Assembly (NCBI GenBank): GCA_963821755.1
Contig: CAWGEX010000005.1
Location: 1-64,000, forward strand
Direction of reading: 5' to 3'
Length of the DNA stretch: 64,000 bases
From: Bog-473 sp963821755
GTDB lineage: Bacteria > Actinomycetota > Acidimicrobiia > Acidimicrobiales > RAAP-2
Shown here: positions 35,347 to 43,891 of the stretch, in pieces
Layout: the number at the start of each line of letters is the position of its first letter
How positions within the stretch are numbered: position 1 is the stretch's first letter
Position numbers and translations under genes: made by a program
The notes under the pieces: model-generated
Told to the model about the DNA's origin: nothing
Databases searched by the model: none
Seen by the model: the letters and a program-made list of their open reading frames with translations, nothing else

Positions 35347-36393
35347 TCACGTCTCTGCCTGGGCCGACTGGGGCGTCGGTTCGGTTCGGTCCGAGACGGC
35401 TGGGCCGGCCGGCGACTGCAGCCGGGCCCTGAAGACATGGAAGGTCCAACCCTGGTAGACGAGCACGAGGGGGAAGAACACAACAGCGACCACCGTCATC
35501 ACCTGCAGGGAATAGGAACCGGCGGCGGAGTTGGCGATGGTGAGGTTGTAGGCCGTGTTCGTCGAGGACACGAAGACCCGAGGGGCCAGGTCGAAGAAGA
35601 GGGATCCCATCACGCTGGCCATACCCAGCGAAGCGGCGGCGAAGGTCCAGCCCTGGTAGCCCGCCTCGGCCGCCCAGGCGGCGGCGATGACGGCCAGGAC
35701 GGCCAGGGCGTCCAAGGGATTGGGCACGAAGCCGCCGCCCAGGGTGGCGTGGCTCCAGATGACGAAGCCGACGGTGACGACCGCAGCCAGCCAGCCCAGT
35801 CGGCCGGCCAACCGGGTCACCCGCTCGTTCAGGTCGCCCGTCGTCTTGAGGCTCAAGAAGGAGGCTCCGAGCAGCAGGGCGATGACCGTGATGGTCAGCC
35901 CGGTGTAGAGAGCGAAGGGCTGCAAGAGCTGGACAAAGGTCCCGGTGTAGTTGTGGGACTGGTTGATCGGCAGTCCGTGCAGCATGTCGCCAAACGCGGT
36001 GCCGAGAAGGAACGGGACCAGCAGGCTGCCCACTGTCAGCGACCAGCGCCACAGCGTGCGCCAGCGAGGATTGGCGATCTTGCGGCTGTACTCGAAGGAG
36101 ACGCCCCGGACCATGAGGGCCAACAACACCACCAGCATGACCAGATAGAAGGTGGAGAACGTGGTGGCGTACCAGGCCGGGAAGGCGGCGAACATGGCGG
36201 CGCCCGCCACGATGAGCCACACCTCGTTGCCGTCCCAGTGGGGACCGATGGAATTCACCGTGATGCGACGCTCGACGTCGGACCGGGACACGAATGAGTG
36301 CAGCATCCCGACCCCGAAGTCGAATCCCTCCAGCACGAAGAACCCGACCCAGAAGACAGCGATGACGAAGAACCACAGATTGTTCAGATGCAT
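35347..36393 (-). CDS. cydB: Cytochrome bd oxidase subunit II
   Basis: A 348-residue membrane subunit of the quinol oxidase that reduces O2 at high affinity. It begins MHLNNLWFFVIAVFWVGFFV, then the conserved LEGFDFGVGML, PHWDGNEVWLIVAGAAMFAA (haem-domain interface) and about eight further helices. It follows cydA by 9 bases. The tail after the last helix (VFRARLQSPAGPA) is short and hydrophilic. Confidence 0.95.
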   Translation of the reverse strand: MHLNNLWFFVIAVFWVGFFVLEGFDFGVGMLHSFVSRSDVERRITVNSIGPHWDGNEVWLIVAGAAMFAAFPAWYATTFSTFYLVMLVVLLALMVRGVSFEYSRKIANPRWRTLWRWSLTVGSLLVPFLLGTAFGDMLHGLPINQSHNYTGTFVQLLQPFALYTGLTITVIALLLGASFLSLKTTGDLNERVTRLAGRLGWLAAVVTVGFVIWSHATLGGGFVPNPLDALAVLAVIAAAWAAEAGYQGWTFAAASLGMASVMGSLFFDLAPRVFVSSTNTAYNLTIANSAAGSYSLQVMTVVAVVFFPLVLVYQGWTFHVFRARLQSPAGPAVSDRTEPTPQSAQAET

Positions 36394-36402
36394 GCCAGCC
36401 TC

Positions 36403-37866
36403 CTAGTACACGAGAGCCGTGACACGTTCGCCAGCCGGTTCGTCCGATGAGCCGTCGGTGGTGCCACCTTGTTCGCCCGAGGTGCCGCCACCCAGATACG
36501 GGGGAGGACGTGGGTGCCCTTCGTCATCCGATTCGAGCTCCTGGCGGCCGAAGTGGATCATGAGATAGACGTCGGCGATGCCCAGGCCGATGTAGATGAG
36601 GACGAAGGCGATCAGGCTGATGGTGATGTCGGTGGTGGTGACCGACGGTGAGGCGGCATTGGCCGTCTTCAAGAGACCCTGCACGATCCAGGGTTGGCGC
36701 CCGCTCTCGGTCAGGAGCCAACCGGCCGTGTTCATGAGGAACGGCACCACGGCCACCCAGGGCGCGACGCGTAGGAACCACTTGCCCTTGTCCAACTTCT
36801 TTATCCGCAGCAGCCAGGCTCCCCACAGGGCGAACAGCATGACGGCCGCCCCCAGGTACGCCATGACCCGCATCGACCAGTACTGAATGAAGACGTTGGG
36901 CACATAATTCCCCGGCCCGTACTGTTTGGTGTACTGGGCCTGCAGTTGGTTCATGCCCTGGACTTCCCCGTCGACGTGATTGGTGGCCAGGATGGAGAGC
37001 AGGTCCGGCACCTCCAGGATCTGGGTCGGCGTCATGTCGTTGTTGCCGCCTCCGATCTGGAAGAGCGAGAACGAGCAGTGGGACGGACAGGTGTTCCACA
37101 GCGCCTCGGCGGCGGCGATCTTCATGGGCTGGTACTTGCCCTCTTGGACGCCGAGCTCGCTGCCCACGAAGAGGTTCAACATGATGGCCGGGAGGAGCAC
37201 CACGAGGGCGATGATGGCAGTGCGGCGGAAGGCGTCGACCGAATTCTTGCGCTTGAGGTGCCACGCCGAGAAGGCCAGCATGACCACGGAGCCCGTGACC
37301 AATGACGCCAACACGACGTGGGTGTAGCCCCATAGGAACACCGGGTTGGTGAAGAGGGCCCAGATGTTGGTCAGCTGAGGTTTGCCGTGGGAGTCGAGGG
37401 TGTACCCCACGGGGTGCTGCATCCAGGAGTTGGCCGCCATGATGAACATGGCCGAGAGCATGGTGGCTCCCGCCACCACCCAGATGCAGGCTAAATGGAC
37501 CTTCTTCGAGAGCCGGTCCCACCCGAAGATCCAAAGTCCGAGGAACGTGGACTCCAAGAAGAAGGCGGCCAGACCCTCCATGGCGAGAGGGCCACCGAAG
37601 ATGTTGCCGACGTATTGGGAGTACGTGGACCAGTTCATGCCGAACTCGAATTCCTGCACCAAGCCGGTCACCACCCCGATGGCCACATTGATCAGCAACA
37701 GGGTCCCGAAGAATTTGGTCAGACGTTTGAAGATCGGGTTCTGATTTCGGTAGAAGCTGGTTTGGAGCAAGGCCACCAGAAATGCCAGGCCGATGGTGAG
37801 CGGCACGAAGAGGAAGTGGTAGATGCTGGTGGTGGCGAACTGCCACCGGGCCAGGTCGGTACTCAT
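36403..37866 (-). CDS. cydA: Cytochrome bd oxidase subunit I
   Basis: A 487-residue haem subunit. It starts MSTDLARWQFATTSIYHFLF, with the haem ligand His in IYHFLF. Further expected haem ligands lie in the conserved helices. The quinol-oxidation region contains GWLLTESGRQPWIVQGLLKT. Nine membrane helices are visible. ATG 37866 overlaps the cydC stop by 4 bases, so the ABC exporter and the oxidase are translated together. The C-terminal tail after LMIHFGRQELES is hydrophilic. Confidence 0.95.
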   Translation of the reverse strand: MSTDLARWQFATTSIYHFLFVPLTIGLAFLVALLQTSFYRNQNPIFKRLTKFFGTLLLINVAIGVVTGLVQEFEFGMNWSTYSQYVGNIFGGPLAMEGLAAFFLESTFLGLWIFGWDRLSKKVHLACIWVVAGATMLSAMFIMAANSWMQHPVGYTLDSHGKPQLTNIWALFTNPVFLWGYTHVVLASLVTGSVVMLAFSAWHLKRKNSVDAFRRTAIIALVVLLPAIMLNLFVGSELGVQEGKYQPMKIAAAEALWNTCPSHCSFSLFQIGGGNNDMTPTQILEVPDLLSILATNHVDGEVQGMNQLQAQYTKQYGPGNYVPNVFIQYWSMRVMAYLGAAVMLFALWGAWLLRIKKLDKGKWFLRVAPWVAVVPFLMNTAGWLLTESGRQPWIVQGLLKTANAASPSVTTTDITISLIAFVLIYIGLGIADVYLMIHFGRQELESDDEGHPRPPPYLGGGTSGEQGGTTDGSSDEPAGERVTALVY

Positions 37867-39719
37867 GAAATGCCTCTCTCGCTCTCGCGCCGCGACGGTG
37901 GGAACAGGGACACGACAGACCCTGAGCTGTCGCCGCCGGTCTGCTCGTCGGCCAGCACGTCCACCCTCAGCTCCTCCCACCACAGTTTCGAGTAGTGACC
38001 GCCCTCGGCCAGCAGCGCGTGGTGCGTGCCCCGCTCGACGATGCGGCCCGCGTCCATCACCACGATCTCGTCAACTGACTCCAGTCCGGTGAGTCGATGC
38101 GTGATGAACAGGAGGGAACGCCCCGCCGTCACCGCCAGCAGGTCGACGGTCAGCGCGGCGGCCGCCTCGGGGTCCAGGTGCTCGGCCGGTTCGTCGAGGA
38201 GCAGGACCGGGAAATCGGCCAGCAGGGCCCGGGCTACCGCCACCCGTTGACTCTGGCCGCCCGAGAGGCGGGACCCGAACCGCCCCACCTCGGTGGCCAT
38301 CCCCAGCGGCAGGTCGTCCAACCAGGGCTCCAGGCCGACCCGATGGAGCACCTGGCGCAACTCTTTGTCCGTCGCCTCCCGCCGCCCGACCCGGAGGTTC
38401 TCGGCGATGGTCGTCTCGAAGAGGTGGGCGTCCTGATCCACCAGACCCACCACGGTGCGCAGCTCGTCGCCGTCGAAGCGGTCGAATGCGGTCCCGTTCA
38501 GGGTCACCTCGCCGGATTCGGTGGCCAGGAAACGAAGGAGCACGGCGGCCAGGGTGGACTTGCCCGACCCGCTCGGTCCCACCACCGCCACCCGCCGGCC
38601 GGGTGGCAGGTCGAGGTCGACCCCGCGCAGGGCTGACGTGAAGGCGTCGGGATAACTGGCCCAGACCGATCGCAAGGCGATGGAGGGCGGGCCGGAGGGA
38701 AGGAGCGCGGGCCGGAGGGGTTCGACCACCGGGACGGGGGCCTCGGTCACGGCGAAGACCCGGGCCGCCGCTTGGCGAACTTTGGCCAGGGCCTGTGTGG
38801 CCGCCGGCAGGCCCACGACCAACTCGAAGGCGGCCAGCGGGATGAGGACGATCACCGCCAACAGGACGCCACTCAATGCGCCCGAGCGCACCGAGGGGAT
38901 TCCCACCATCAGACAGCCCCAACAGGCCAGGCCCGACAACAGGGTGGTGAGGGCCAGCCCGATGCCGGCCGTGTCGGCCGAGGCGGTGGCGATGGAGGCC
39001 AGGTCGGCGTCATGTCCCTGCACGGTTGCCAGCTGGGCCTCGGCGGCACCGAAGGCCACCAGTTCGGGGGCACCCTCGATGAGATCGACCACGGACACGC
39101 TGAGCTCTCCCCGCACGTGGGAGAACCTCGATTCCCGCCGTTGCGCCAGGGCTCCGGTGAGCCACGGCACGACAGTGGCCGCGAACAACAGGGCCAGAGC
39201 CAGCACCAGGCCGGCGGCCGGGAGCATCCACCACATGACGGCTACCGTGCCGACCCCCACCGTCAGGGCGATGGCGAACGGCGGTATCACCCGCAAGATC
39301 ACGTCTTGGAGGGAGTCGACGTCGCGCACCATCCGGGCCAGGAGGTCGCCTCGCCGGAAGGCGGGCAGCCCGCCCGGCGCGACCCGCTCGAGCCGGCGGA
39401 ACACCCGTACCCGCCAAGCGGCCAGGATCCGGAAGGCGGCATCGTGGCCGACCAACCGCTCCTCGTAGCGCAGGAAGCCGCGGGACAGGCCGAAGAACTG
39501 GACGCCGACGATGGCGAGGGCCAGCACGGACTCGTTCGGATGTTGAGCCGCCCGAGAGATGAGCCAGGCGGCGCAGCCCATCAGCCCGATGTCGGCCGCG
39601 ATGGCACCGGCCCCGAGCAGGCAGGCCAGAGCAGTCCGCCGTCCGCTGGGCCGGGCGACGCCCAGCGTGCGCCCGATCGGCGCCTGCTCTCCCTGGCTCG
39701 TCACTGCCGGACCGGTCAC
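37863..39719 (-). CDS. cydC: CydC-like ABC exporter subunit
   Basis: A 618-residue ABC exporter half with six N-terminal helices and an intact ATPase: Walker A VVGPSGSGKSTLAAVLL, signature RLSGGQSQRVAVARAL, Walker B PVLLLDEPAEHLD, switch His in FITHRLTG. CydDC exports cysteine/glutathione and is needed to assemble cytochrome bd. It is called CydC from its position after the CydD-like gene and the sequence of its membrane domain. It overlaps both neighbours by 4 bases. The C-terminus extends about 25 residues past the ATPase (DEQTGGDSSGSVVSLF). Confidence 0.9.
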   Translation of the reverse strand: MTGPAVTSQGEQAPIGRTLGVARPSGRRTALACLLGAGAIAADIGLMGCAAWLISRAAQHPNESVLALAIVGVQFFGLSRGFLRYEERLVGHDAAFRILAAWRVRVFRRLERVAPGGLPAFRRGDLLARMVRDVDSLQDVILRVIPPFAIALTVGVGTVAVMWWMLPAAGLVLALALLFAATVVPWLTGALAQRRESRFSHVRGELSVSVVDLIEGAPELVAFGAAEAQLATVQGHDADLASIATASADTAGIGLALTTLLSGLACWGCLMVGIPSVRSGALSGVLLAVIVLIPLAAFELVVGLPAATQALAKVRQAAARVFAVTEAPVPVVEPLRPALLPSGPPSIALRSVWASYPDAFTSALRGVDLDLPPGRRVAVVGPSGSGKSTLAAVLLRFLATESGEVTLNGTAFDRFDGDELRTVVGLVDQDAHLFETTIAENLRVGRREATDKELRQVLHRVGLEPWLDDLPLGMATEVGRFGSRLSGGQSQRVAVARALLADFPVLLLDEPAEHLDPEAAAALTVDLLAVTAGRSLLFITHRLTGLESVDEIVVMDAGRIVERGTHHALLAEGGHYSKLWWEELRVDVLADEQTGGDSSGSVVSLFPPSRRESERGIS

Positions 39720-41443
39720 GGCTGCGCCGCCCCGACGGGCTCCAGCGAGATGACCCGGTCGGCCAGATTCAGCAAGGAGGGGCGGTGGGCGGCGATGATC
39801 ACGGTGCGACCGACCATCAGGGTCCGCACGGCGGTCAGGACGGCTTCTTCGGTCTGCCCGTCCAGATTCGCCGTCGGCTCGTCCAGCAACAGGACGGGGG
39901 CGTCGCGCAGAAGGGCGCGGGCCAGGGCCACCCGTTGGCGCTCACCGGTTGACAGACCGGTCCCCCCGGTCCCGAGGACGGTGGCCAGGCCCTGCGGCAG
40001 TTGTTCCACGACCTGGCTGAGACCGACCCGGGCGATGGCGGCGCGTACGTCCCCGTCGCTGGCGTCGGGCCGGCTCAGACGGACGTTCTCGGCGATGGTG
40101 CGGGCAAAGAGATGGGGCCGTTGCGGGACCCACGACACCTGGGCCCGCCAGAGGTCAGGGTCCAGGTCGGCCAGGTCCATCTCACCGATGCGCACCGAGC
40201 CGGCCGAAGCCGTGGTGAGACAGAGCAGCACGCTCAGCAAAGTGGACTTGCCGCACCCGCTCGGCCCAGCGACGGCCACCACCTCACCGGGTTCGATGCG
40301 CAGGGTGGGCAACCGCAGTGCCGGCACCTGGCGCCCGGGGTAAACCACCTCGAGACCCTCGATCCGCAGCACCGACCGGGCCACGTCGGGGACGTCCGGG
40401 CTGTGGCCCCGCTCCGGGAACGGCTGCTCCAAGACGGCGAACACATCGTCGGCCGCCTTCATCCCTTCGGCGCTGGCATGGAAATTGGTCCCCAGCAATC
40501 GGAGGGGGAGGTACGCCTCGGGAGCCAGGATGAGGACGAAGAGCGCCGTGGAGAACCCGAGGTGGCCACCCAGCAGACGCAAGCCGACGGCCACGGCCAC
40601 CAGGGCCACCGAGATGGTGGCCAAGAGCTCGAGGATGAGTGAGGACAAGAACGCCACCTTGAGGGTGTCCATGGTGGCCACGCGGTACTGGTCGGTCATG
40701 TCGGCGATGGCTTGGGCCTGCGCCTTGGCTCGTCCGAACACCTTGAGGGTGGGTAGGCCGGCCACCACATCGAGGAAGTGCCCGGCCAGCCGCTGCAGGT
40801 GTCGGGCCTGGCGGCCCATCTTCTCCTTGGTGGTCTGCCCGACCAGGGCCATGAAGAGGGGGATCAGAGGCACCGTGACGGCGATGATCACGGCCGAGAT
40901 CCAGTCGGCCCCCAGGGCCACGATGATCACCGTGACGGGCACGATCACGGCCAGGAAGACCTGGGGCAGGTAGCGGGCGAAGTAGGCGTCGAGGGCGTCG
41001 ATGCCGCTGGTGGCGAGCACCGACAGCCCACCCGACCGCTGGCGGTCCAATCCGGACGGGCCCAATCGGGCGACACGCTCCATCAGGGCCTGGCGGAGCT
41101 CCGACTTGGCCCGGGCCGACGCCCGGTCGGCCATCCGTTCCGAGAGCCATCCCACCAGAGCCCGCCCCAACACGGCCAAGAAGAGCAGCCCCACCGGCAC
41201 CTTGAGTTGGGTCAACCCCTTGTGGTCGATGAAGGCGCCTGAGACGGCCGTGGCCAACAGCCACGCCTGGGCGACGACGAGGAACGCGGTGCATCCGCCC
41301 AGCACGACGGTCAGGACCAGATAGCGGCGGGTGCTGTGGGCGTAGCGCAACAACCGGGGGTCGATCGGCTTGGGCCGGCTCCGTACCTTTGGGGCGGGGG
41401 CGCGCGCCGTGGTACTCCAAAGCTTCACCGGCACGAACTCCAC
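39716..41443 (-). CDS. cydD: CydD-like ABC exporter subunit
   Basis: A 575-residue ABC exporter half and first gene of the cydDCAB unit. Six helices, then Walker A AVAGPSGCGKSTLLSVLL, signature GLSTGERQRVALARAL (Thr in place of the second Gly-adjacent residue, as in many CydD), Walker B PVLLLDEPTANLD and switch His IIAAHRPSLL. It forms a heterodimer with CydC. Mycobacteria use the order cydA-B-D-C; here the exporter genes come first. The shared 26-bp site lies 173 bases upstream. Confidence 0.9.
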   Translation of the reverse strand: MEFVPVKLWSTTARAPAPKVRSRPKPIDPRLLRYAHSTRRYLVLTVVLGGCTAFLVVAQAWLLATAVSGAFIDHKGLTQLKVPVGLLFLAVLGRALVGWLSERMADRASARAKSELRQALMERVARLGPSGLDRQRSGGLSVLATSGIDALDAYFARYLPQVFLAVIVPVTVIIVALGADWISAVIIAVTVPLIPLFMALVGQTTKEKMGRQARHLQRLAGHFLDVVAGLPTLKVFGRAKAQAQAIADMTDQYRVATMDTLKVAFLSSLILELLATISVALVAVAVGLRLLGGHLGFSTALFVLILAPEAYLPLRLLGTNFHASAEGMKAADDVFAVLEQPFPERGHSPDVPDVARSVLRIEGLEVVYPGRQVPALRLPTLRIEPGEVVAVAGPSGCGKSTLLSVLLCLTTASAGSVRIGEMDLADLDPDLWRAQVSWVPQRPHLFARTIAENVRLSRPDASDGDVRAAIARVGLSQVVEQLPQGLATVLGTGGTGLSTGERQRVALARALLRDAPVLLLDEPTANLDGQTEEAVLTAVRTLMVGRTVIIAAHRPSLLNLADRVISLEPVGAAQP

Positions 41444-41615
41444 GCCCGGTCGGGATGGCTACCGGTCACGGCCGCCTCGGGCGCCGACACCGCCAAGCCC
41501 AGCTCTGGTTTCGGGTTCGGTTTCGCCATTGTCAATGAACATCACTCCCGAGGAATTCCTGCCAAAGGTCACACCGACCACTCGTCACTGCATGGTGGCC
41601 AGCGCGGGCCGAAAA

Positions 41616-41641
41616 CTGCATCACCCACACTGAATGAGATT
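41616..41641. promoter_or_regulatory. Site shared with the ndh upstream region
   Basis: CTGCATCACCCACA plus spaced matches; 22 of 26 positions equal 35290-35315. It lies 173 bases upstream of cydD, in a 268-base gap that otherwise shows only ATGAACAT (41536-41543). Candidate common control element of ndh and cydDCAB. Confidence 0.5.
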
Positions 41642-41711
41642 TGGGAGCCGAGCGTCTGCTCCGACCGGCCTTCTTTGCGCTGCAATGGGGGGTGAGAGTC
41701 CGGTGATCCGC

Positions 41712-43010
41712 TCAGCTGTCAACCGTGAGCGGCTGCACGGCGGCCGGGGGCGCGGGCGAGGTTTCGGTGGTCGCGGTGGCCAATGGCGCCGTCGGGGTGG
41801 CGGTGGCGTTCGTGCACGCTCGGTCCTGCTCCCAGCTGGCGACGGCGTCGGTGGCGGCCGCTCCCGTCAAGGGTTGGGGGAGGTCATTGACGATGACGGC
41901 GGGCCGCCAGGTGACCTGGCCGATGTGCCGGCCCGTGGCCGTGATGACGAGGGACCCACTGGCGTTCTCCGGCGGGGTGTTGTCGTAGAAGGCGAAGTTA
42001 CCCAATCCGTAGTCGACGAAGGCCGACCCGAGATAACCGGCACCGAGCAGGACGTGCGCGTGCGTGCCCACGATGATGTCCGCCCCGGCCTTGACCAGAA
42101 GTTGGGCCAGCGGCTCTTGGACCGTGTTGGGACAGGCATCGAGTTCGGTGCCCCAGTGGAGATAGACCACGACGGTGTCTGCCGTCCTTCGAGCCGCTTG
42201 CACGGCCGCGATCAGGTCGTTGACGTCGTAGGCCGACGCCAGACCGGGTTGGGTGGCGGTGGCGGTCCACGCTGTCTGCAGATTCGAGTCGATGACCTGG
42301 GTGGCCGCGACGATGGCGATGTGCTGCCCGTTGATCGTTGTCTGATACGGCGTGAACGCCTGCGCCGCGTTCTGGCCGATGCCGAGAATGGTGTACCCGC
42401 TCTGCTGCTTGGTGGTCAGGGCCATCTGCAGCCCGGCGGCGCCGCAATCCTCCCCGTGATTGTTGGCCTCGGTGATCAACGAGATGCCGGCTCCCTGGAA
42501 CGCGGTGACGGCCGACGAAGGTGCATAGAACACGTACTGCTTCGATTGCGTATCGGGACACGTCCCATCGGTGAGGGCCGATTCAAAGTTGGTCATGGAG
42601 AGGTTGGCTCCGTCGAGCAGCTGGGGGACGGTCGGGCCCAATGCGCTCGTCGGATCGCTGGCCAAGCTGTCACCCAAGGTGGTGGAGACGGGAAAGTTCA
42701 CGTCGCCCCCGAAGGCCAGGGTGACCGACCGGCCGTCACCCTGCCAATCGGGTTCGAGCCTCGGGTTGTGCACCGGCGGGACGCTGGCCTTGGCCTGTTT
42801 CGCCGGCAGGCGCGCCGGCGGCGAGCCCCCACCTTTGTGGCCCCCTCCCCCGGACAGGAGCAGCGCGAGCAGCAGCGCCAGGAGCAACAACCCGGCACCC
42901 CAAATTCGCCGGATGCGCCGGACCCGACGAGAGGTCAGCGTGGGATGGCCCGGCGGTGAACCATCGCGTCGGGCCCGAACCGGTCTCCTCGCCGCGGGGA
43001 CGTCCACCAA
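41712..43010 (-). CDS. CapA-family (poly-gamma-glutamate synthesis-like) protein
   Basis: A 432-residue metallophosphatase-fold protein with an N-terminal anchor (IWGAGLLLLALLLALLLSGG). CapA-domain motifs: LAFGGDVNFP, LSMTNFESALTDG, SLITEANNHGEDCGAAGL, VVVYLHWGTEL, IIVGTHAHVLLGAGYLGSAF, and VDYGLGNFAFY. The domain sits outside the membrane and is followed by a Thr/Ala/Pro-rich tail. CapA-like proteins occur in gamma-polyglutamate systems, but no capB or capC is near, so the substrate is open. Start at TTG/GTG near 43010. Confidence 0.85.
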   Translation of the reverse strand: MVDVPAARRPVRARRDGSPPGHPTLTSRRVRRIRRIWGAGLLLLALLLALLLSGGGGHKGGGSPPARLPAKQAKASVPPVHNPRLEPDWQGDGRSVTLAFGGDVNFPVSTTLGDSLASDPTSALGPTVPQLLDGANLSMTNFESALTDGTCPDTQSKQYVFYAPSSAVTAFQGAGISLITEANNHGEDCGAAGLQMALTTKQQSGYTILGIGQNAAQAFTPYQTTINGQHIAIVAATQVIDSNLQTAWTATATQPGLASAYDVNDLIAAVQAARRTADTVVVYLHWGTELDACPNTVQEPLAQLLVKAGADIIVGTHAHVLLGAGYLGSAFVDYGLGNFAFYDNTPPENASGSLVITATGRHIGQVTWRPAVIVNDLPQPLTGAAATDAVASWEQDRACTNATATPTAPLATATTETSPAPPAAVQPLTVDS

Positions 43011-43080
43011 CGTGGAGTCGGCGTGGCCAGCGCCCGGTGGAAGGAGGTCGGTCGTCGACGTGCGGCGCAGCTTACGGCTT

Positions 43081-43146
43081 GACCGGGTGGACCGGCTTGG
43101 CCGAGTGGACCGAGTGGACCGAGTGGACTGGGTGGGCCGGGTGGCC
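43081..43146. repeat. 9-bp tandem repeat, about seven units
   Basis: Degenerate units of the form gaccgagtg (gaccgggtg, gaccggctt, ggccgagtg, gaccgagtg twice, gactgggtg, ggccgggtg). They lie upstream of the CapA gene and just after a small membrane protein gene. The period is a multiple of three, but no supported gene spans it. Confidence 0.8.
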
Positions 43147-43148
43147 CC

Positions 43149-43358
43149 TCACGGTCGCTGGCAGAAGATGTGCCAACCCGCGACCGCCCAGAGGGTCAAG
43201 ATGGCGATCCGGGACAACCACGAACTCAGCAGCCAGCGGACGACCAGTCTGGAGCCGAGCCACAGCTCCCGGTGGCGCGCCAGGACCGCGGACCACAGGG
43301 CGATGCCGGCAAGCAGGATCAGCCAGACCGTGGCTCCGGCCACGATCGCCAGGGTCAC
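43149..43358 (-). CDS. Small two-helix membrane protein (DUF6186-like)
   Basis: 69 residues with two hydrophobic helices (MTLAIVAGATVWLILLAGIA and SRIAILTLWAVAGWHIFCQR) around a basic loop. The ending WAVAGWHIF resembles small actinobacterial DUF6186 proteins; that assignment is from memory of the pattern. It overlaps the preceding membrane gene by 4 bases, so the two form a unit. Confidence 0.55.
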   Translation of the reverse strand: MTLAIVAGATVWLILLAGIALWSAVLARHRELWLGSRLVVRWLLSSWLSRIAILTLWAVAGWHIFCQRP

Positions 43359-43783
43359 GGTTCACGTGCCTTGGCGCGGCCCCCCGAGACGAGATAGGCA
43401 CCGATCACCAGCCACACGGCAAAGAGCACGCCTCGCCCGGCCCTGTAGCGCGAGACGCGGCCGATGAAATAGCTCAAGGTCGGGAGGGAGTGGGACTGGA
43501 CGATGAAATTCGCCAGATCCCAGCCCACGACCGCCACCACGAGAGCCGTCCACACGATGACGGCAACCCGAAAGGACGTCGGCTGGGTGCGCCGGTGCTG
43601 TACCCAATGGGCGCTCTGGACGATCCACGCACCGCTGGACCGGCGCTGACGTCCTCGTCCCAGCACGACGGTCATCACCAGGGCGACAACCACCAGCAGC
43701 GCCACGCTCCAGCGAGCACCTGGAGAGTGTCGTGTCAGTCCGGCCTGCCAGACACACAAGCAAATGGCGGCGACTGTGAGCAA
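43355..43783 (-). CDS. Hypothetical membrane protein
   Basis: 142 residues with about four hydrophobic segments (MLTVAAICLCVWQAGL, WSVALLVVVALVMTVVLG, VAVIVWTALVVAVVGWDLAN, GVLFAVWLVIGAYLVSGG). No family recognised. It is translationally coupled to the following small membrane protein. Confidence 0.55.
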   Translation of the reverse strand: MLTVAAICLCVWQAGLTRHSPGARWSVALLVVVALVMTVVLGRGRQRRSSGAWIVQSAHWVQHRRTQPTSFRVAVIVWTALVVAVVGWDLANFIVQSHSLPTLSYFIGRVSRYRAGRGVLFAVWLVIGAYLVSGGRAKAREP

Positions 43784-43891
43784 CGCCGGTCGAACCAGGG
43801 CACCAACGCCCGCTCGTGGCCACCCTGCCCCGCCCGGCCCACCTGGTCGTATTCGAAATGGGGTTACCGCCGCAGCCTAGTGGTGGGTGTC

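Noticed and set aside
35308..36297. Long plus-strand open frame antisense to cydB, and similar ones antisense to ctaB, ndh, the T4SS genes and capA
   Set aside because: They mirror the codon structure of well-supported genes on the other strand, are rich in Arg/Gly/His/Pro, and show no domain. High GC makes such shadows common.
43072..43401. Minus-strand frame ending in repeated PVHSVHS
   Set aside because: It overlaps two better small membrane genes in other frames. The repeat translation only reflects the 9-base DNA repeat.
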